64,000 nt of DNA from Dysgonamonadaceae bacterium (GCA_031254645.1 JAIRUA010000028.1:293279-357278), one strand, 5' to 3'; numbered from the stretch's first letter, positions 19,628-28,221 are shown. The notes: generated from the sequence alone by a model not told the origin. Program-made: numbers and translations.

Positions 19628-20479
19628 ATGACAACAACAAAACAAATTCTCACCGTTGCCCTTATCGCAGCCATCGGCTTCACCGCCTGTTCAAAATCAA
19701 ACGTAGACGAAAACGAAAAAGTAACCATCATCGCCACCGTTAGCGGAATGGGCGCACAAACAAAATCGCTCGATGGCACAGGCGCCGGTACCCTCAACGG
19801 CGAAGTCATCCGCCTCGACTACACCGGCGGAACATCATCGGGTAGCACCAACTTCACCATCGGCACCACCACACTCTATTGGGACGAACTGATAGCAGCA
19901 CACGGCAATCCGCCTTTCAACTTCTCAGCCTTCCACCCCGCTATTTCTGCCGCAGTGCACACATCGGGCTTCAACGTGGTTACGGAAACAAATCCCGACC
20001 TGTTGTATGCTTCGGTATCAGGCATCAACAGAAGCGACAAAGTCAATTTGGTATTCGACCACATTATGCACAAACTGGTGATAAACCTCACGAGCAACAA
20101 CAATTATTACACTACTGCACAACTGAATGCTGCCACCATTACGCTGAAAAACTTGAAATCGACGGCAGCAGTGAGCGCAAACGGTGTGGTAAATCTCAAC
20201 AATGCAAGCGGTAGTAATGCTTACCCCGAAAAAACAGGTACAAACAATTTCTTCATCGTAGCACCGCAAACCCTTACCGAAGGAACAGACTTTTTGGAAG
20301 TACTGATAGACGGCAAAGCATTTGTCCGCAAGGTTTGCAGCGAAGTAACTGCGCTCGAAAGCGGCAAAGTGCTCACGCTAAACCTAAGCGTTGGTCGCGA
20401 CCAGTTGACCCTTAATGGACAAAACGTCAACCAGTGGGGCTCGCAAGGAACGATAACTGAAGATTTATTCCCCAATTAA
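19628..20479 (+). CDS. Fimbrillin-like lipoprotein (Mfa-like)
   Basis: The 283-residue product has a lipoprotein signal with Cys in FTACSKSN (about residue 21). The body resembles the fimbrillin family of Bacteroidales surface proteins: an early acidic DExEKVTIIATV strand, a LYWDEL motif, FxxFHPAIS, a DLLYASVSG segment and the VNLVFDHIMHKLVINL strand. Such proteins form or anchor fimbriae. It follows the DUF6261-like gene after 56 bases and precedes a paralogue after 14 bases, so the two fimbrillin genes are probably one operon. Confidence 0.8.
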   Translation: MTTTKQILTVALIAAIGFTACSKSNVDENEKVTIIATVSGMGAQTKSLDGTGAGTLNGEVIRLDYTGGTSSGSTNFTIGTTTLYWDELIAAHGNPPFNFSAFHPAISAAVHTSGFNVVTETNPDLLYASVSGINRSDKVNLVFDHIMHKLVINLTSNNNYYTTAQLNAATITLKNLKSTAAVSANGVVNLNNASGSNAYPEKTGTNNFFIVAPQTLTEGTDFLEVLIDGKAFVRKVCSEVTALESGKVLTLNLSVGRDQLTLNGQNVNQWGSQGTITEDLFPN

Positions 20480-20493
20480 TTTTTTGAACGCAA

Positions 20494-22095
20494 ATGAACA
20501 TAAAATATTTCATCACAACATTACTTATTGCCACAACCCTTGTTGCCTGTTCCGACATTGACGAAGTCGACAACAGCAACCTGCGCAATGAAGTAAAAAT
20601 TTTCGCATCCGTTACCGAAAGAGATGGAGACGACCCGCAATCGAGGGCAAACTTAGACGGCACAGGTGCGGGCACTATTGGTAACGGCAAGCAAATCCGC
20701 CTCAACTACACAAATGGAACATCGTCGGGCAGTATGATATATACCTTTGGCGAAACCACGCTCTATTGGGACGATTTAGTAGCCGAGATTGGCAGTCCGC
20801 CGTTTAATTTCACAGCTTTTTATCCCGCTATTTCTAACGAGGTACTCACATCGGGTTTTAATGTTGCCGCTGCGGAAGACCCTGACTTGTTGTCGGCGCA
20901 CGTATCGGGTGTAAATGACGGACAGAACGTTAATTTGGTTTTCAACCACATTATGCATAAGTTGGTGGTAAATCTGACAAGTTCGCAAGGTGTTTATGAT
21001 GACACACAACTAAGTAATGCCGTCATTACACTGCGTAATGTGCGCTCTACCACCGCACCTATCAACGTGAATGGAGCGGTAAACAACGAAATCGTATACG
21101 GTGAGTATGATGCTTATCCTGTCAAAAGAGGTGCAAACAATTTTCTTATCGTGGCACCGCAACCCCTTACCGCAAGTTCTCCATTGTTGAGCATAGAGAT
21201 AAACGAAAGGACATTTTTATATAGACCTGCCACAGACTTAACCCACCTACTCAGCGGTAAAATGCTAACACTGAATTTAGACCTCAATAGAGAACAAGTA
21301 ATTCACGTATCAAATGTAATGCTAAGTATCAACTCACTCGCCCTCAACATTGGTGACACCGAGAATCGTCTCTCTGCTACCGTATTTCCTGTCATTGCTA
21401 CAGACCAACGTGTAAAGTGGCACAGTACCAATCCAACTGTTGCTACTACTACCGTAATCGCCAATAGACTGACGATAACGGCTCTCGCTTTGGGTACTGC
21501 TGATATTGTGGTAACGACGGAAGACGGCGACTATACCGATATTTGCACCGTTGTAGTTACCGCTTTGCAAGATGCCGTAACGATAAATGGTGTGGTATGG
21601 GCAACCCGCAATGTGGATATGCCGGGTATATTTGCCGCTCGCCCCGAAAGTAGCGGAATGTTCTATCAATGGGGTAAAAATGTGGGTTGGAGTGCTACCG
21701 ATCCATTGGTCAATTCCAACGGCGGTAGTGTTTGGGATAACATTCAATCTTCAAACACAATTTGGGAAAACGATCCCTGTCCTGCGGGGTGGCGAGTGCC
21801 TACACAAGCGGAATTTCAATCGCTTATAAGCTCTAGCATAGCTGAAGCGAATAGAAACGGTGTACACGGAGACCTTTACGGCACTGCGCCTAATCAAATT
21901 TTCTTGCCTATATTCGGTTATCGTGGAATGAATTCTAATTTAACCCAACATACGGACGGGGCTTATTGGGGTAATGCCGTCAATGGTAACCCGCACCCCG
22001 TTTTTGGTCGGGCTGCGGTTTCTTTGCATAGTCCTAATCGAATCATTTTCTCAGGGGAATTTGCGGGATATAGAGTTCGTTGTGTCGCCGAGTAG
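20494..22095 (+). CDS. Fimbrillin-like lipoprotein with Ig-like and FISUMP domains
   Basis: The 533-residue product has a lipobox (LVACSD, Cys near residue 19). Residues up to about 270 are a fimbrillin-like domain closely related to the gene before it (LYWDDL, FTAFYPAIS, VNLVFNHIMHKLVVNL). About 275-355 is a bacterial Ig-like (BIG2) domain (LNIGDTENRLSATVFP through VTTEDGDYTDICTVVV). About 360-533 is a FISUMP domain (WATRNVDMPG, MFYQWGKNVGW, CPAGWRVPTQAEF, ending YRVRCVAE). Same modules recur at 49106 and 50594 in other combinations. A surface-exposed adhesin-like role is likely but inferred. Confidence 0.82.
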   Translation: MNIKYFITTLLIATTLVACSDIDEVDNSNLRNEVKIFASVTERDGDDPQSRANLDGTGAGTIGNGKQIRLNYTNGTSSGSMIYTFGETTLYWDDLVAEIGSPPFNFTAFYPAISNEVLTSGFNVAAAEDPDLLSAHVSGVNDGQNVNLVFNHIMHKLVVNLTSSQGVYDDTQLSNAVITLRNVRSTTAPINVNGAVNNEIVYGEYDAYPVKRGANNFLIVAPQPLTASSPLLSIEINERTFLYRPATDLTHLLSGKMLTLNLDLNREQVIHVSNVMLSINSLALNIGDTENRLSATVFPVIATDQRVKWHSTNPTVATTTVIANRLTITALALGTADIVVTTEDGDYTDICTVVVTALQDAVTINGVVWATRNVDMPGIFAARPESSGMFYQWGKNVGWSATDPLVNSNGGSVWDNIQSSNTIWENDPCPAGWRVPTQAEFQSLISSSIAEANRNGVHGDLYGTAPNQIFLPIFGYRGMNSNLTQHTDGAYWGNAVNGNPHPVFGRAAVSLHSPNRIIFSGEFAGYRVRCVAE

Positions 22096-22130
22096 TCATT
22101 GTCTGAACCTTGATTTTTGCAAGATTTTCG

Positions 22131-22240
22131 GGATTTGCAGGATTATTTAATCTTGTTCATTTTGAGAATCTTGTGAAAATTGTGGTTCAGGTTATTTTTT
22201 TTAGTAACTTTGTGGGGTAATTAGAAAATAAAATGAGATT
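22131..22240 (+). promoter_or_regulatory. Promoter/leader of toxin-antitoxin cassette 1
   Basis: The leader includes TAACTTTG at 22205-22212 (TAnnTTTG -7 element) followed by TGGGGTAATTAGAAAATAAA. Both this leader and the repeat ATCTTGTTCATTTTGAGAAT before it recur almost exactly upstream of cassette 2. Confidence 0.7.
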
Positions 22241-22489
22241 ATGGCAACAATAACATTAAAATACGATGCTCGCAGCTCTCTGATGAAACACTTAGTTGAT
22301 GCTATGTTGATAGCAGGCGCTCAGGTTGTTGAAGTGCCAAAAAAAACGATTGCTAAAAAAAATGAAACGTTAGAAGGCTATCAAAAAATGTTCGGAAAAC
22401 GGGAAAACAATCAATACACCGATAACGAAATTTTTGTGTATAACTCGCAGCGTAACCTGTCCGAAATTTTACAAAAATATGCAGATTAA
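22241..22489 (+). CDS. Antitoxin of MazF/PemK-like toxin-antitoxin cassette
   Basis: The 82-residue product starts MATITLKYDAR, a Bacteroidetes antitoxin-type start. Its first 36 or so residues align with the antitoxin at 23067, but the C-terminal half (YQKMFGKRENNQY onwards) is unrelated. This fits a shared DNA-binding/dimer N-terminus and a toxin-specific C-terminus. Its last codons overlap the toxin start by 11 bases, as in coupled toxin-antitoxin operons. Confidence 0.75.
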   Translation: MATITLKYDARSSLMKHLVDAMLIAGAQVVEVPKKTIAKKNETLEGYQKMFGKRENNQYTDNEIFVYNSQRNLSEILQKYAD

Positions 22490-22814
22490 ACAAAGAGATA
22501 TAGTGAATGTAGATTTTACTTTTCCTGATGGAAAATCCACTAATCACTATGCAATAGTAGTTTCTAACAACGAATTAACAGAGAGTGAGGGCTTCGTTTA
22601 TCTTGTTTTGATAACTTCAAAAGATTATCATTCGGAATATTATTATGAGTTGGATAACGAAATGTTCAATAATTTTTCTCTACCGAAGAAAAGTTATGTA
22701 AAATGTCATATCCTAATGACAACAATGGACTACATCATACCCACTAAAAAGGGAACGATAAAAAAAGTGTACTTCGACAAAATAGTAGATAAAATTATAG
22801 AGTCGATTTTTTAG
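22479..22814 (+). CDS. PemK/MazF-like toxin (endoribonuclease)
   Basis: The 111-residue product begins MQIKQRDIVNVDFTFPDGK, then HYAIVVSN, YLVLITSKD and KKSYVKCHILMTTM, the strand pattern of MazF/PemK mRNA interferases. I chose the ATG at 22479, inside the end of the antitoxin gene, over an upstream in-frame ATG at 22434; it gives the normal family start and length. A hairpin terminator follows at 22842. Confidence 0.78.
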   Translation: MQIKQRDIVNVDFTFPDGKSTNHYAIVVSNNELTESEGFVYLVLITSKDYHSEYYYELDNEMFNNFSLPKKSYVKCHILMTTMDYIIPTKKGTIKKVYFDKIVDKIIESIF

Positions 22815-22841
22815 TATGTAGGCTCTGTCAGTTACTCCAAA

Positions 22842-22879
22842 CGTGTAAACCAATATTATAAGGTTTGCACGTTTTTTTT
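22842..22879 (+). terminator. Terminator of toxin-antitoxin cassette 1
   Basis: CGTGTAAACC at 22842-22851 pairs with GGTTTGCACG at 22862-22871 (one G-U pair) and is followed by a run of eight T. Nearly the same hairpin ends cassette 2. Confidence 0.85.
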
Positions 22880-22909
22880 GTGCGAATCAACCCCGCTCAC
22901 GCCGATTTG

Positions 22910-23066
22910 CAGGATTTTTAATCTTGTTCATTTTGAGAATCTTGTAGAAATTGTGGTTTAGATGATTTTCATAGCGAGTTGCTATCGAACTATTAACTAT
23001 AAAACTATGAAACTAAAAAGATTTTTTTAGTAACTTTGTGGGGTAATTAGAAAATAAAATGAGATT
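22910..23066 (+). promoter_or_regulatory. Promoter/leader of toxin-antitoxin cassette 2
   Basis: It holds TAACTTTG at 23031-23038 followed by a leader that matches that of cassette 1 through the start codon. Further upstream, 22911-22963 repeats the ATCTTGTTCATTTTGAGAAT stretch. About 55 bases between the two shared blocks are unique to this copy. Confidence 0.7.
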
Positions 23067-23264
23067 ATGGCAACAGTAACATTAAAATACGATGCACGCA
23101 ATAAAAACATTAGCGCATTATTAGATGTGATAATGAATTTGGGTGCCGTTTCGGTCGATAAGCCACGCAAAACAGGTTTGGACGAGTCGATTGAAGACAT
23201 AAAAATGGGTCGCGTATATACTGCAAAGAACGCCAAAGATTTAATTGCACAATGCTTGCAGTAA
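23067..23264 (+). CDS. Antitoxin of YafQ-like toxin-antitoxin cassette
   Basis: The 65-residue product starts MATVTLKYDARNK and shares its N-terminal half, promoter and leader with the antitoxin at 22241. The C-terminal part (DESIEDIKMGRVYTAKNAKDL) is different and typical of antitoxins paired with RelE/YafQ toxins. The stop is five bases before the toxin start. Confidence 0.8.
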   Translation: MATVTLKYDARNKNISALLDVIMNLGAVSVDKPRKTGLDESIEDIKMGRVYTAKNAKDLIAQCLQ

Positions 23265-23268
23265 CACT

Positions 23269-23541
23269 ATGTACAGAATAGATTACACCAACAGGTTCAA
23301 AAAAGATGTCAAGCGTGCAGCCAAACGAGGTTATGACCTTTCTTTGCTCGAAAAAGCAATTGAAATTTTATCAAAAACGGGTACACTGCCCAACACCTAT
23401 CGCCCCCACAAATTATCGGGAACATACGAGGGTTGTTGGGAGTGCCACATCAAGGGCGATTGGCTGTTGGTATGGGAACAAAACGATACGGAATTGTATC
23501 TGCTTTTTACAGGTACAGGTACACATTCCGACTTGTTTTAA
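23269..23541 (+). CDS. YafQ/RelE-superfamily toxin (mRNA interferase)
   Basis: The 90-residue product reads MYRIDYTNRFKKDVKRAAKR, then LPNTYRPHKLSGTYEGCWECHI and WLLVWEQND, ending TGTHSDLF. These are hallmarks of YafQ toxins, including the HxLxGxYxGxxECH core and the near-terminal His. Such toxins cleave ribosome-bound mRNA. I used the ATG at 23269; an alternative ORF start at 23245 would overlap the antitoxin. A cassette-type terminator follows. Confidence 0.88.
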   Translation: MYRIDYTNRFKKDVKRAAKRGYDLSLLEKAIEILSKTGTLPNTYRPHKLSGTYEGCWECHIKGDWLLVWEQNDTELYLLFTGTGTHSDLF

Positions 23542-23564
23542 TAAATAGATTTCCGCAACAAAAA

Positions 23565-23601
23565 CGTGTAAACCGATATTATAAAGTTTGCACGTTTTTT
23601 T
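23565..23601 (+). terminator. Terminator of toxin-antitoxin cassette 2
   Basis: CGTGTAAAC at 23565-23573 pairs with GTTTGCACG at 23586-23594, followed by seven T. It matches the terminator of cassette 1 apart from two changes in the stem and loop. Confidence 0.85.
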
Positions 23602-23726
23602 GTGCGAATTTTCCAATAAGGGGTGTTTCCAGTTATCTTTTCGGAACTGCATCGTGTTGCGGCTTGTTTTTATTTGGGAATAATCCGAAATAACATTCAG
23701 CGCAGCCAATTATAAACTATTAATCA

Positions 23727-23757
23727 TTGACCATTATTCATTATTTTTGTACCTTTG
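23727..23757 (+). promoter_or_regulatory. Bacteroidetes-type promoter of second AbgT gene
   Basis: TACCTTTG at 23750-23757 fits TAnnTTTG, with TTGA at 23727-23730. The block ATTGACCATTATTCATTATT nearly copies the block before the first AbgT gene. Confidence 0.65.
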
Positions 23758-23786
23758 TGCTTGTTTAAAAGAAGCATTTAATACAA

Positions 23787-25301
23787 ATGACAACTATCAA
23801 CTCAAAAAAAGGAATCCTCTACTATATTGAAAAAGCAGGAAATGCTCTACCTCATCCCGCTTTATTATTCGGAATATTAGCACTCACAGCACTTGTATTA
23901 TCAGCCATTGGCTCACTTTTAGGTTGGCGCGGTGCACATCCTGCTACGGGCGAAGAAATTGAGATAATCAATTTACTGTCGCGCGATGGCATACATCGCA
24001 TCATTCTCGAAATGGTAACCAACTACACGAGTTTTGCACCGCTCGGCATCGTGATGGTGGCTTTATTAGGCATCGGTGTAGCAGAAACAAGCGGAATGGT
24101 AAGAGCCGCTATCAATGCAATGCTGGTAAAAACGCCTGCAAAATTTATCACTTTTATGGTGGTTTTCACAGCAGTAATTTCCAGTGTAGCGGGCGATTTG
24201 GGATATATTTTGATTATTCCGTTGTCGGGGGTTATTTTTCTTTCCGTTGGTAGAAATCCCATTGTGGGTATGTCGGCAGGTTTTGCCGGTGTGAGTGGCG
24301 GTTTTAGCGCTAATTTATTTATTACCAGTCTCGACCCGCTTTTGGCAGGACTTTCTACCGAAGCAGCGCGCATTATTGACCCTGAGTATATTGTTTTGCC
24401 TACGGCGAATTACTATTTTATGGCAGTTTCAACGTTGCTTATTGCTATAGTGGGTACAATTGTAACCGTGAAATGGACTGAACCGCGTTTGGGAAAATAT
24501 ACGGGTGATGTGGAACAAGAAGAAATCGTACAACCCACAGCTTTGGAAAAGAAAGGATTACGATATGCCGGATTTACGTTTTTGGCTTGGTTTATTCTGA
24601 TAGCAATCGGATTAATTCCCGGAAACGGAATTTTACGTGGTGATAGTGGCGGCTTTCTCGATTCGCCGGCATTGGTCGGATTCATAACCTTTTTATTCTT
24701 AACAATGGCTACTGCCGGAGCGGTTTATGGCTTCACGGTGGGTACGTTTAAGAAGTCGGAAGATGTCATCAAGGGAATGAATGATAATTTCAAAACCCTT
24801 GCATCTTATCTCGTTTTGGTATTTTTCGCGGCACAATTCGTAGCGTGGTTTCGTTGGAGTAATTTAGGGTTGCTGCTCGCTATCAATGGAGCCGACTTTT
24901 TGCGAGAGGCAGATATTCACTTGATTCCTTTGGTCATTATCTTTGTGATATTTACCGCAATGACCAACTTTTTGATGGGTAGCGCTTCGGCAAAATGGGC
25001 GATTATGGGACCGGTGTTTATTCCTATTTTTATGCTTTTGGGTTATTCGCCTGAACTTTCGCAAGCCGTGTTCCGTGTGGGCGATAGCATTACTAATGTT
25101 ATTTCTCCGATGATGAGTTTCTTCGCACTTATTATTGTCTATTATCAAAAATACGACAAAAAAGCCGGTATTGGAACGATTGTAGCGACGATGTTGCCGT
25201 TTTCAATTGCTTTCTTCCTCGGTTGGGTGGCTTTGTTGATTATTTGGATAGTATTTGGATTGCCATTGGGTCCCGGAGTGTCGTTATTTTACGGAGTATA
25301 A
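23787..25301 (+). CDS. AbgT-family transporter (copy 2)
   Basis: The 504-residue inner-membrane protein is collinear with copy 1 and shares the same motifs (GVAETSGMVRAAI, MGSASAKWAIMGPVFIPIFM, VFRVGDSITNVI). AbgT transporters carry p-aminobenzoyl-glutamate-type substrates. The two copies flank the accessory island and share promoter sequence, so one is probably a duplicate of the other. Differences are spread across the protein, arguing against a very recent event. Confidence 0.92.
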   Translation: MTTINSKKGILYYIEKAGNALPHPALLFGILALTALVLSAIGSLLGWRGAHPATGEEIEIINLLSRDGIHRIILEMVTNYTSFAPLGIVMVALLGIGVAETSGMVRAAINAMLVKTPAKFITFMVVFTAVISSVAGDLGYILIIPLSGVIFLSVGRNPIVGMSAGFAGVSGGFSANLFITSLDPLLAGLSTEAARIIDPEYIVLPTANYYFMAVSTLLIAIVGTIVTVKWTEPRLGKYTGDVEQEEIVQPTALEKKGLRYAGFTFLAWFILIAIGLIPGNGILRGDSGGFLDSPALVGFITFLFLTMATAGAVYGFTVGTFKKSEDVIKGMNDNFKTLASYLVLVFFAAQFVAWFRWSNLGLLLAINGADFLREADIHLIPLVIIFVIFTAMTNFLMGSASAKWAIMGPVFIPIFMLLGYSPELSQAVFRVGDSITNVISPMMSFFALIIVYYQKYDKKAGIGTIVATMLPFSIAFFLGWVALLIIWIVFGLPLGPGVSLFYGV

Positions 25302-25319
25302 GTGAATCACATTAAATTG

Positions 25320-25778
25320 ATGAGTGGTATGAAAGATTTAGTAATCAACTATTCGATATCCAAAAATCTAAAATATTTGGCAATTATTTCCGGGGTTTAC
25401 TTGTTTGGTATCTCGGCAGGTGTGAGTATTTTTCAAACAATAGCCAAAAACTATTCGTTTCTCTTTTATGTCGGATTAGCGGGTGTAGTTATTGCGTTAG
25501 TGCTTGTTCTTACATTTTTTCTAATGCATTATAAGCCAGTCATTACTATCACAAATGAGCATTTTCAAGTGTGTCTTCCCAAACAAGATATTGATGGTGT
25601 GATTGAGTGGGATAATGTTACACAAGTTGGTATCGGATTGAGCTATATCACCTTCAAAACCCACGAGAATGAAAATTACAAAATCGATTTGGAAAATTTG
25701 AAATATGTTGATATTCGAGCAATTAAATCGAGATTGATCGAGATTTGTGAGGAAAAAAATATTGCATATAGTAATTAA
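25320..25778 (+). CDS. Small membrane protein, STM3941/PH-like, unknown function
   Basis: The product has two hydrophobic segments (about residues 19-40 and 48-72) followed by a soluble beta-rich domain (VITITNEHFQVCLPKQDIDG, then IEWDNVTQVGIG), the plan of small PH-like membrane proteins such as STM3941. A GTG at 25302 touches the stop of the AbgT gene and ATGs lie at 25320 and 25329; I chose 25320 without strong evidence. It is probably co-transcribed with the transporter. Confidence 0.65.
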   Translation: MSGMKDLVINYSISKNLKYLAIISGVYLFGISAGVSIFQTIAKNYSFLFYVGLAGVVIALVLVLTFFLMHYKPVITITNEHFQVCLPKQDIDGVIEWDNVTQVGIGLSYITFKTHENENYKIDLENLKYVDIRAIKSRLIEICEEKNIAYSN

Positions 25779-25784
25779 TTTGCT

Positions 25785-25881
25785 AATGTGCTAATAAATA
25801 ATGTGCTAATGCAATTATCATATTGATTACAATTAAAAAATCAACGAACTTGCCATTAGCACATTATTTATTAGCACATTA
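25785..25881. repeat. GTGCTAAT-type intergenic inverted repeat, copy 1
   Basis: ATGTGCTAATAAATAATGTG and its complement (CACATTATTTATTAGCACAT) face each other across about 50 bases. It lies between two convergent genes, so it may act as a bidirectional terminator. Other copies are at 26340-26465 and 61394-61487. Confidence 0.8.
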
Positions 25882-25882
25882 A

Positions 25883-26329
25883 CTATGTTCTTTCATATTT
25901 CTCATATCTTGGTGGAAGCGGCGTATAATTATCATCATCCCACAACGAGCTGGTAATCATCAAGTCTGCGCTATATCTATTGCACGCAATGGGTACATTG
26001 TGTACACGACATTGACGAAGTAACATCATAATATCCGCTTCGTGCGGTTGCGCATTGAGGTCATCAATCAGGAAAACCGCCAAATCAATTTCTTTGCGTA
26101 CCACTTTAGCGGCAATTTCGGCATCTCCGCCCATCGGACCGGAATTCATACAAGTAATTTCGGGAAAAATATCCCTTTTGTGCAATGCCTCGCGGATGAG
26201 ACTTCCGGTTGTTCCGGTGCATACCAAATGGTGTCCGGAGAGAAAATCGGAATTGTAAACTACCCAATCTACCATATCGGCTTTTCGGTGGTCGTGTGCT
26301 ACGAGGGCTATTGTTAGTCTTCTTTTCAT
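25883..26329 (-). CDS. mgsA: Methylglyoxal synthase
   Basis: The 148-residue protein converts dihydroxyacetone phosphate to methylglyoxal and phosphate, a bypass of lower glycolysis. It has the family's IALVAHDH start, the phosphate-binding TGTTGSLI (38-45), the catalytic Asp in SGPMGGD (Asp69) and the HEADIMMLLRQCRVHNVPIA block. Length is normal. It is flanked on both sides by GTGCTAAT-type repeats. A glyoxalase-family protein that could detoxify its product is at 54840. Confidence 0.96.
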   Translation of the reverse strand: MKRRLTIALVAHDHRKADMVDWVVYNSDFLSGHHLVCTGTTGSLIREALHKRDIFPEITCMNSGPMGGDAEIAAKVVRKEIDLAVFLIDDLNAQPHEADIMMLLRQCRVHNVPIACNRYSADLMITSSLWDDDNYTPLPPRYEKYERT

Positions 26330-26339
26330 ATTTTTTTAA

Positions 26340-26465
26340 ATGTGCTAATGAACAATGTGCTAATGTGCTAATAAATAATGTGCTAATGGCAAGTTCACTG
26401 ATTCTTAATTGCAATCAATATGATAATTACATTAGCACATTATTTATTAGCATATTAGCACATTA
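26340..26465. repeat. GTGCTAAT-type intergenic inverted repeat, copy 2
   Basis: GTGCTAATGTGCTAATAAAT and neighbours on the left face CACATTATTTATTAGCATAT on the right. It separates the two minus-strand genes mgsA and the phosphohexomutase, and the right arm reaches the mutase stop codon. The inner segment TAATGGCAAGTTC is shared with copy 3. Confidence 0.8.
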
Positions 26466-28211
26466 AATTCCTAATTGTCTACGAATTTCATTCACTTTTT
26501 CATTCGTAATCTGTTCTGTTTGTGACATATCTTCACGTGAATTCATCTTACCGTGCACTTCGATATAAAACTTAATCTTCGGTTCAGTACCTGATGGACG
26601 AATAGAGAGTTTTGTGCCCTCTTGCGTGAAATACTGCAACACGTTTGACGTGGTGGGCATTTCGAGCGAAATTTGCTCGTTGCGAATAAAATCGAAAGCT
26701 TCCAATTTTCCGAAATCACGGATGAGTGTAACGGGCGAGCCGCCAAGCGTTTTGGTTGGATTTGTGCGGAAATTCTTCATCATTGCTTCAATTTCATCGG
26801 CACCTTCTTTGCCTTTGCGCACGAGTGAAATACCTACTTCTTTCGAATATCCGTATTCGATATAAATGTCTTGCAGAAGTTCGTACATTGTTTTACCGCT
26901 GTCTTTTGCCCAAGCGGCAATTTCGGCAAATATGGCACACGCCGATACTGAGTCTTTGTCGCGAACGAAATCGCCGGCAAGAAATCCGTAACTTTCTTCA
27001 CCGCCGCCAATGTATTTTTTTATACCTTCATTTTCGCGGATAATTTGTGCAATCCATTTGAATCCGGTGTAGCAATCGTACATTTCGATGCCGTTTTTAT
27101 CAGCTATCTTTTTTACTAATTCAGTTGTAACAATGGTTTTTACGACAAATTCTTTTCCTGTAATCAAACCGAGTTCTTTACGGCGAGTCATTAGGTAGTA
27201 AAGGTAGAAAAGCATTGTTTGATTTCCATTTACGAGCATAAAGTTTCCTTCATTATCGCGAATTGCCGTTCCGATTCGGTCACCGTCTGGGTCGGTTGCC
27301 ATCACGAAATCTGCATTGGTTTCAATTGCCTTTTTAATTGCCATATCCAATGCATCGGGTTCTTCGGGATTCGGAGAATCTACCGTCGGAAATTCGCCGC
27401 TAATTACATCTTGTTCAGGCACGTGAATCACATTTGTGAAACCGATTGCTTTCAATGTTTGCGGAACAAGCGTAATTCCGGCGCCGTGAATGGGTGTGTA
27501 GACCATTTTTATATCGTGCTGACGTTCGATTGCATCGGGCGAAAGAATCAGCTTTTTTACCTCTTCGATAAAAGCATTATCCATATCTTCGCCAATGATT
27601 TCAATCAATGATTTGTTGCCCGTGAATTTAATATCGTCAACAGAAGCGATGCGATTTACTTCGGCAATAATGTTACGGTCATGTGGTGCAAGTACTTGTG
27701 CGCCATCGTTCCAATATGCTTTGTAACCGTTGTATTCTTTTGGATTGTGCGATGCGGTAACCATAATACCGCTCTGGCAGCCGAGTTTGCGAATTGCATA
27801 CGACACTTCGGGCGTAGGACGAAGGCTATCAAAAAGATATACTTTGATGCCGTTTGCCGAAAAAATATCAGCGGAAATTTCAGCAAATTTGCGGCTATTG
27901 TTGCGACAATCGTGTCCTATAACCACTTTTATTTGGTCTAAATCGGCAAATTCTTTCAATAAATAATTAGACAAGCCTTGTGTGGCTGCGCCAACAGTAT
28001 AAATATTCATTCGGTTGCTTCCGGCACCCATAATGCCACGCAAACCGCCTGTTCCAAATTCAAGATCTCGGTAAAATGCGTCGATAAGCGCTGATTTATC
28101 ATCGTTATCGAGCATATTTTGTACTTCTTGCTTGGTTTCGGCATTGTAGTTGCCGTTAATCCACGCTTGCGCCCTTTCAGTAACTTGGGCGATTAATGTT
28201 TCATTTTCCAT
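26463..28211 (-). CDS. Phosphoglucomutase/phosphomannomutase family protein
   Basis: The 582-residue enzyme interconverts hexose 1- and 6-phosphates. Visible are the FGTGGLRGIMG N-terminal loop, the phosphoserine loop TASHNP (Ser154), the metal-binding DPDGDR, the sugar loop GGEESYG and the phosphate loop RPSGTEPK near the C-terminus. Length is that of the large PGM-like mutases common in Bacteroidetes. The stop codon touches the repeat at 26465. Exact sugar specificity cannot be told. Confidence 0.93.
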   Translation of the reverse strand: MENETLIAQVTERAQAWINGNYNAETKQEVQNMLDNDDKSALIDAFYRDLEFGTGGLRGIMGAGSNRMNIYTVGAATQGLSNYLLKEFADLDQIKVVIGHDCRNNSRKFAEISADIFSANGIKVYLFDSLRPTPEVSYAIRKLGCQSGIMVTASHNPKEYNGYKAYWNDGAQVLAPHDRNIIAEVNRIASVDDIKFTGNKSLIEIIGEDMDNAFIEEVKKLILSPDAIERQHDIKMVYTPIHGAGITLVPQTLKAIGFTNVIHVPEQDVISGEFPTVDSPNPEEPDALDMAIKKAIETNADFVMATDPDGDRIGTAIRDNEGNFMLVNGNQTMLFYLYYLMTRRKELGLITGKEFVVKTIVTTELVKKIADKNGIEMYDCYTGFKWIAQIIRENEGIKKYIGGGEESYGFLAGDFVRDKDSVSACAIFAEIAAWAKDSGKTMYELLQDIYIEYGYSKEVGISLVRKGKEGADEIEAMMKNFRTNPTKTLGGSPVTLIRDFGKLEAFDFIRNEQISLEMPTTSNVLQYFTQEGTKLSIRPSGTEPKIKFYIEVHGKMNSREDMSQTEQITNEKVNEIRRQLGI

Positions 28212-28221
28212 AACTTTATAA

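Noticed and set aside
22434..22478. Upstream start for the MazF/PemK-like toxin
   Set aside because: It would add 15 non-family residues within the antitoxin coding sequence; the ATG at 22479 gives the normal toxin start.
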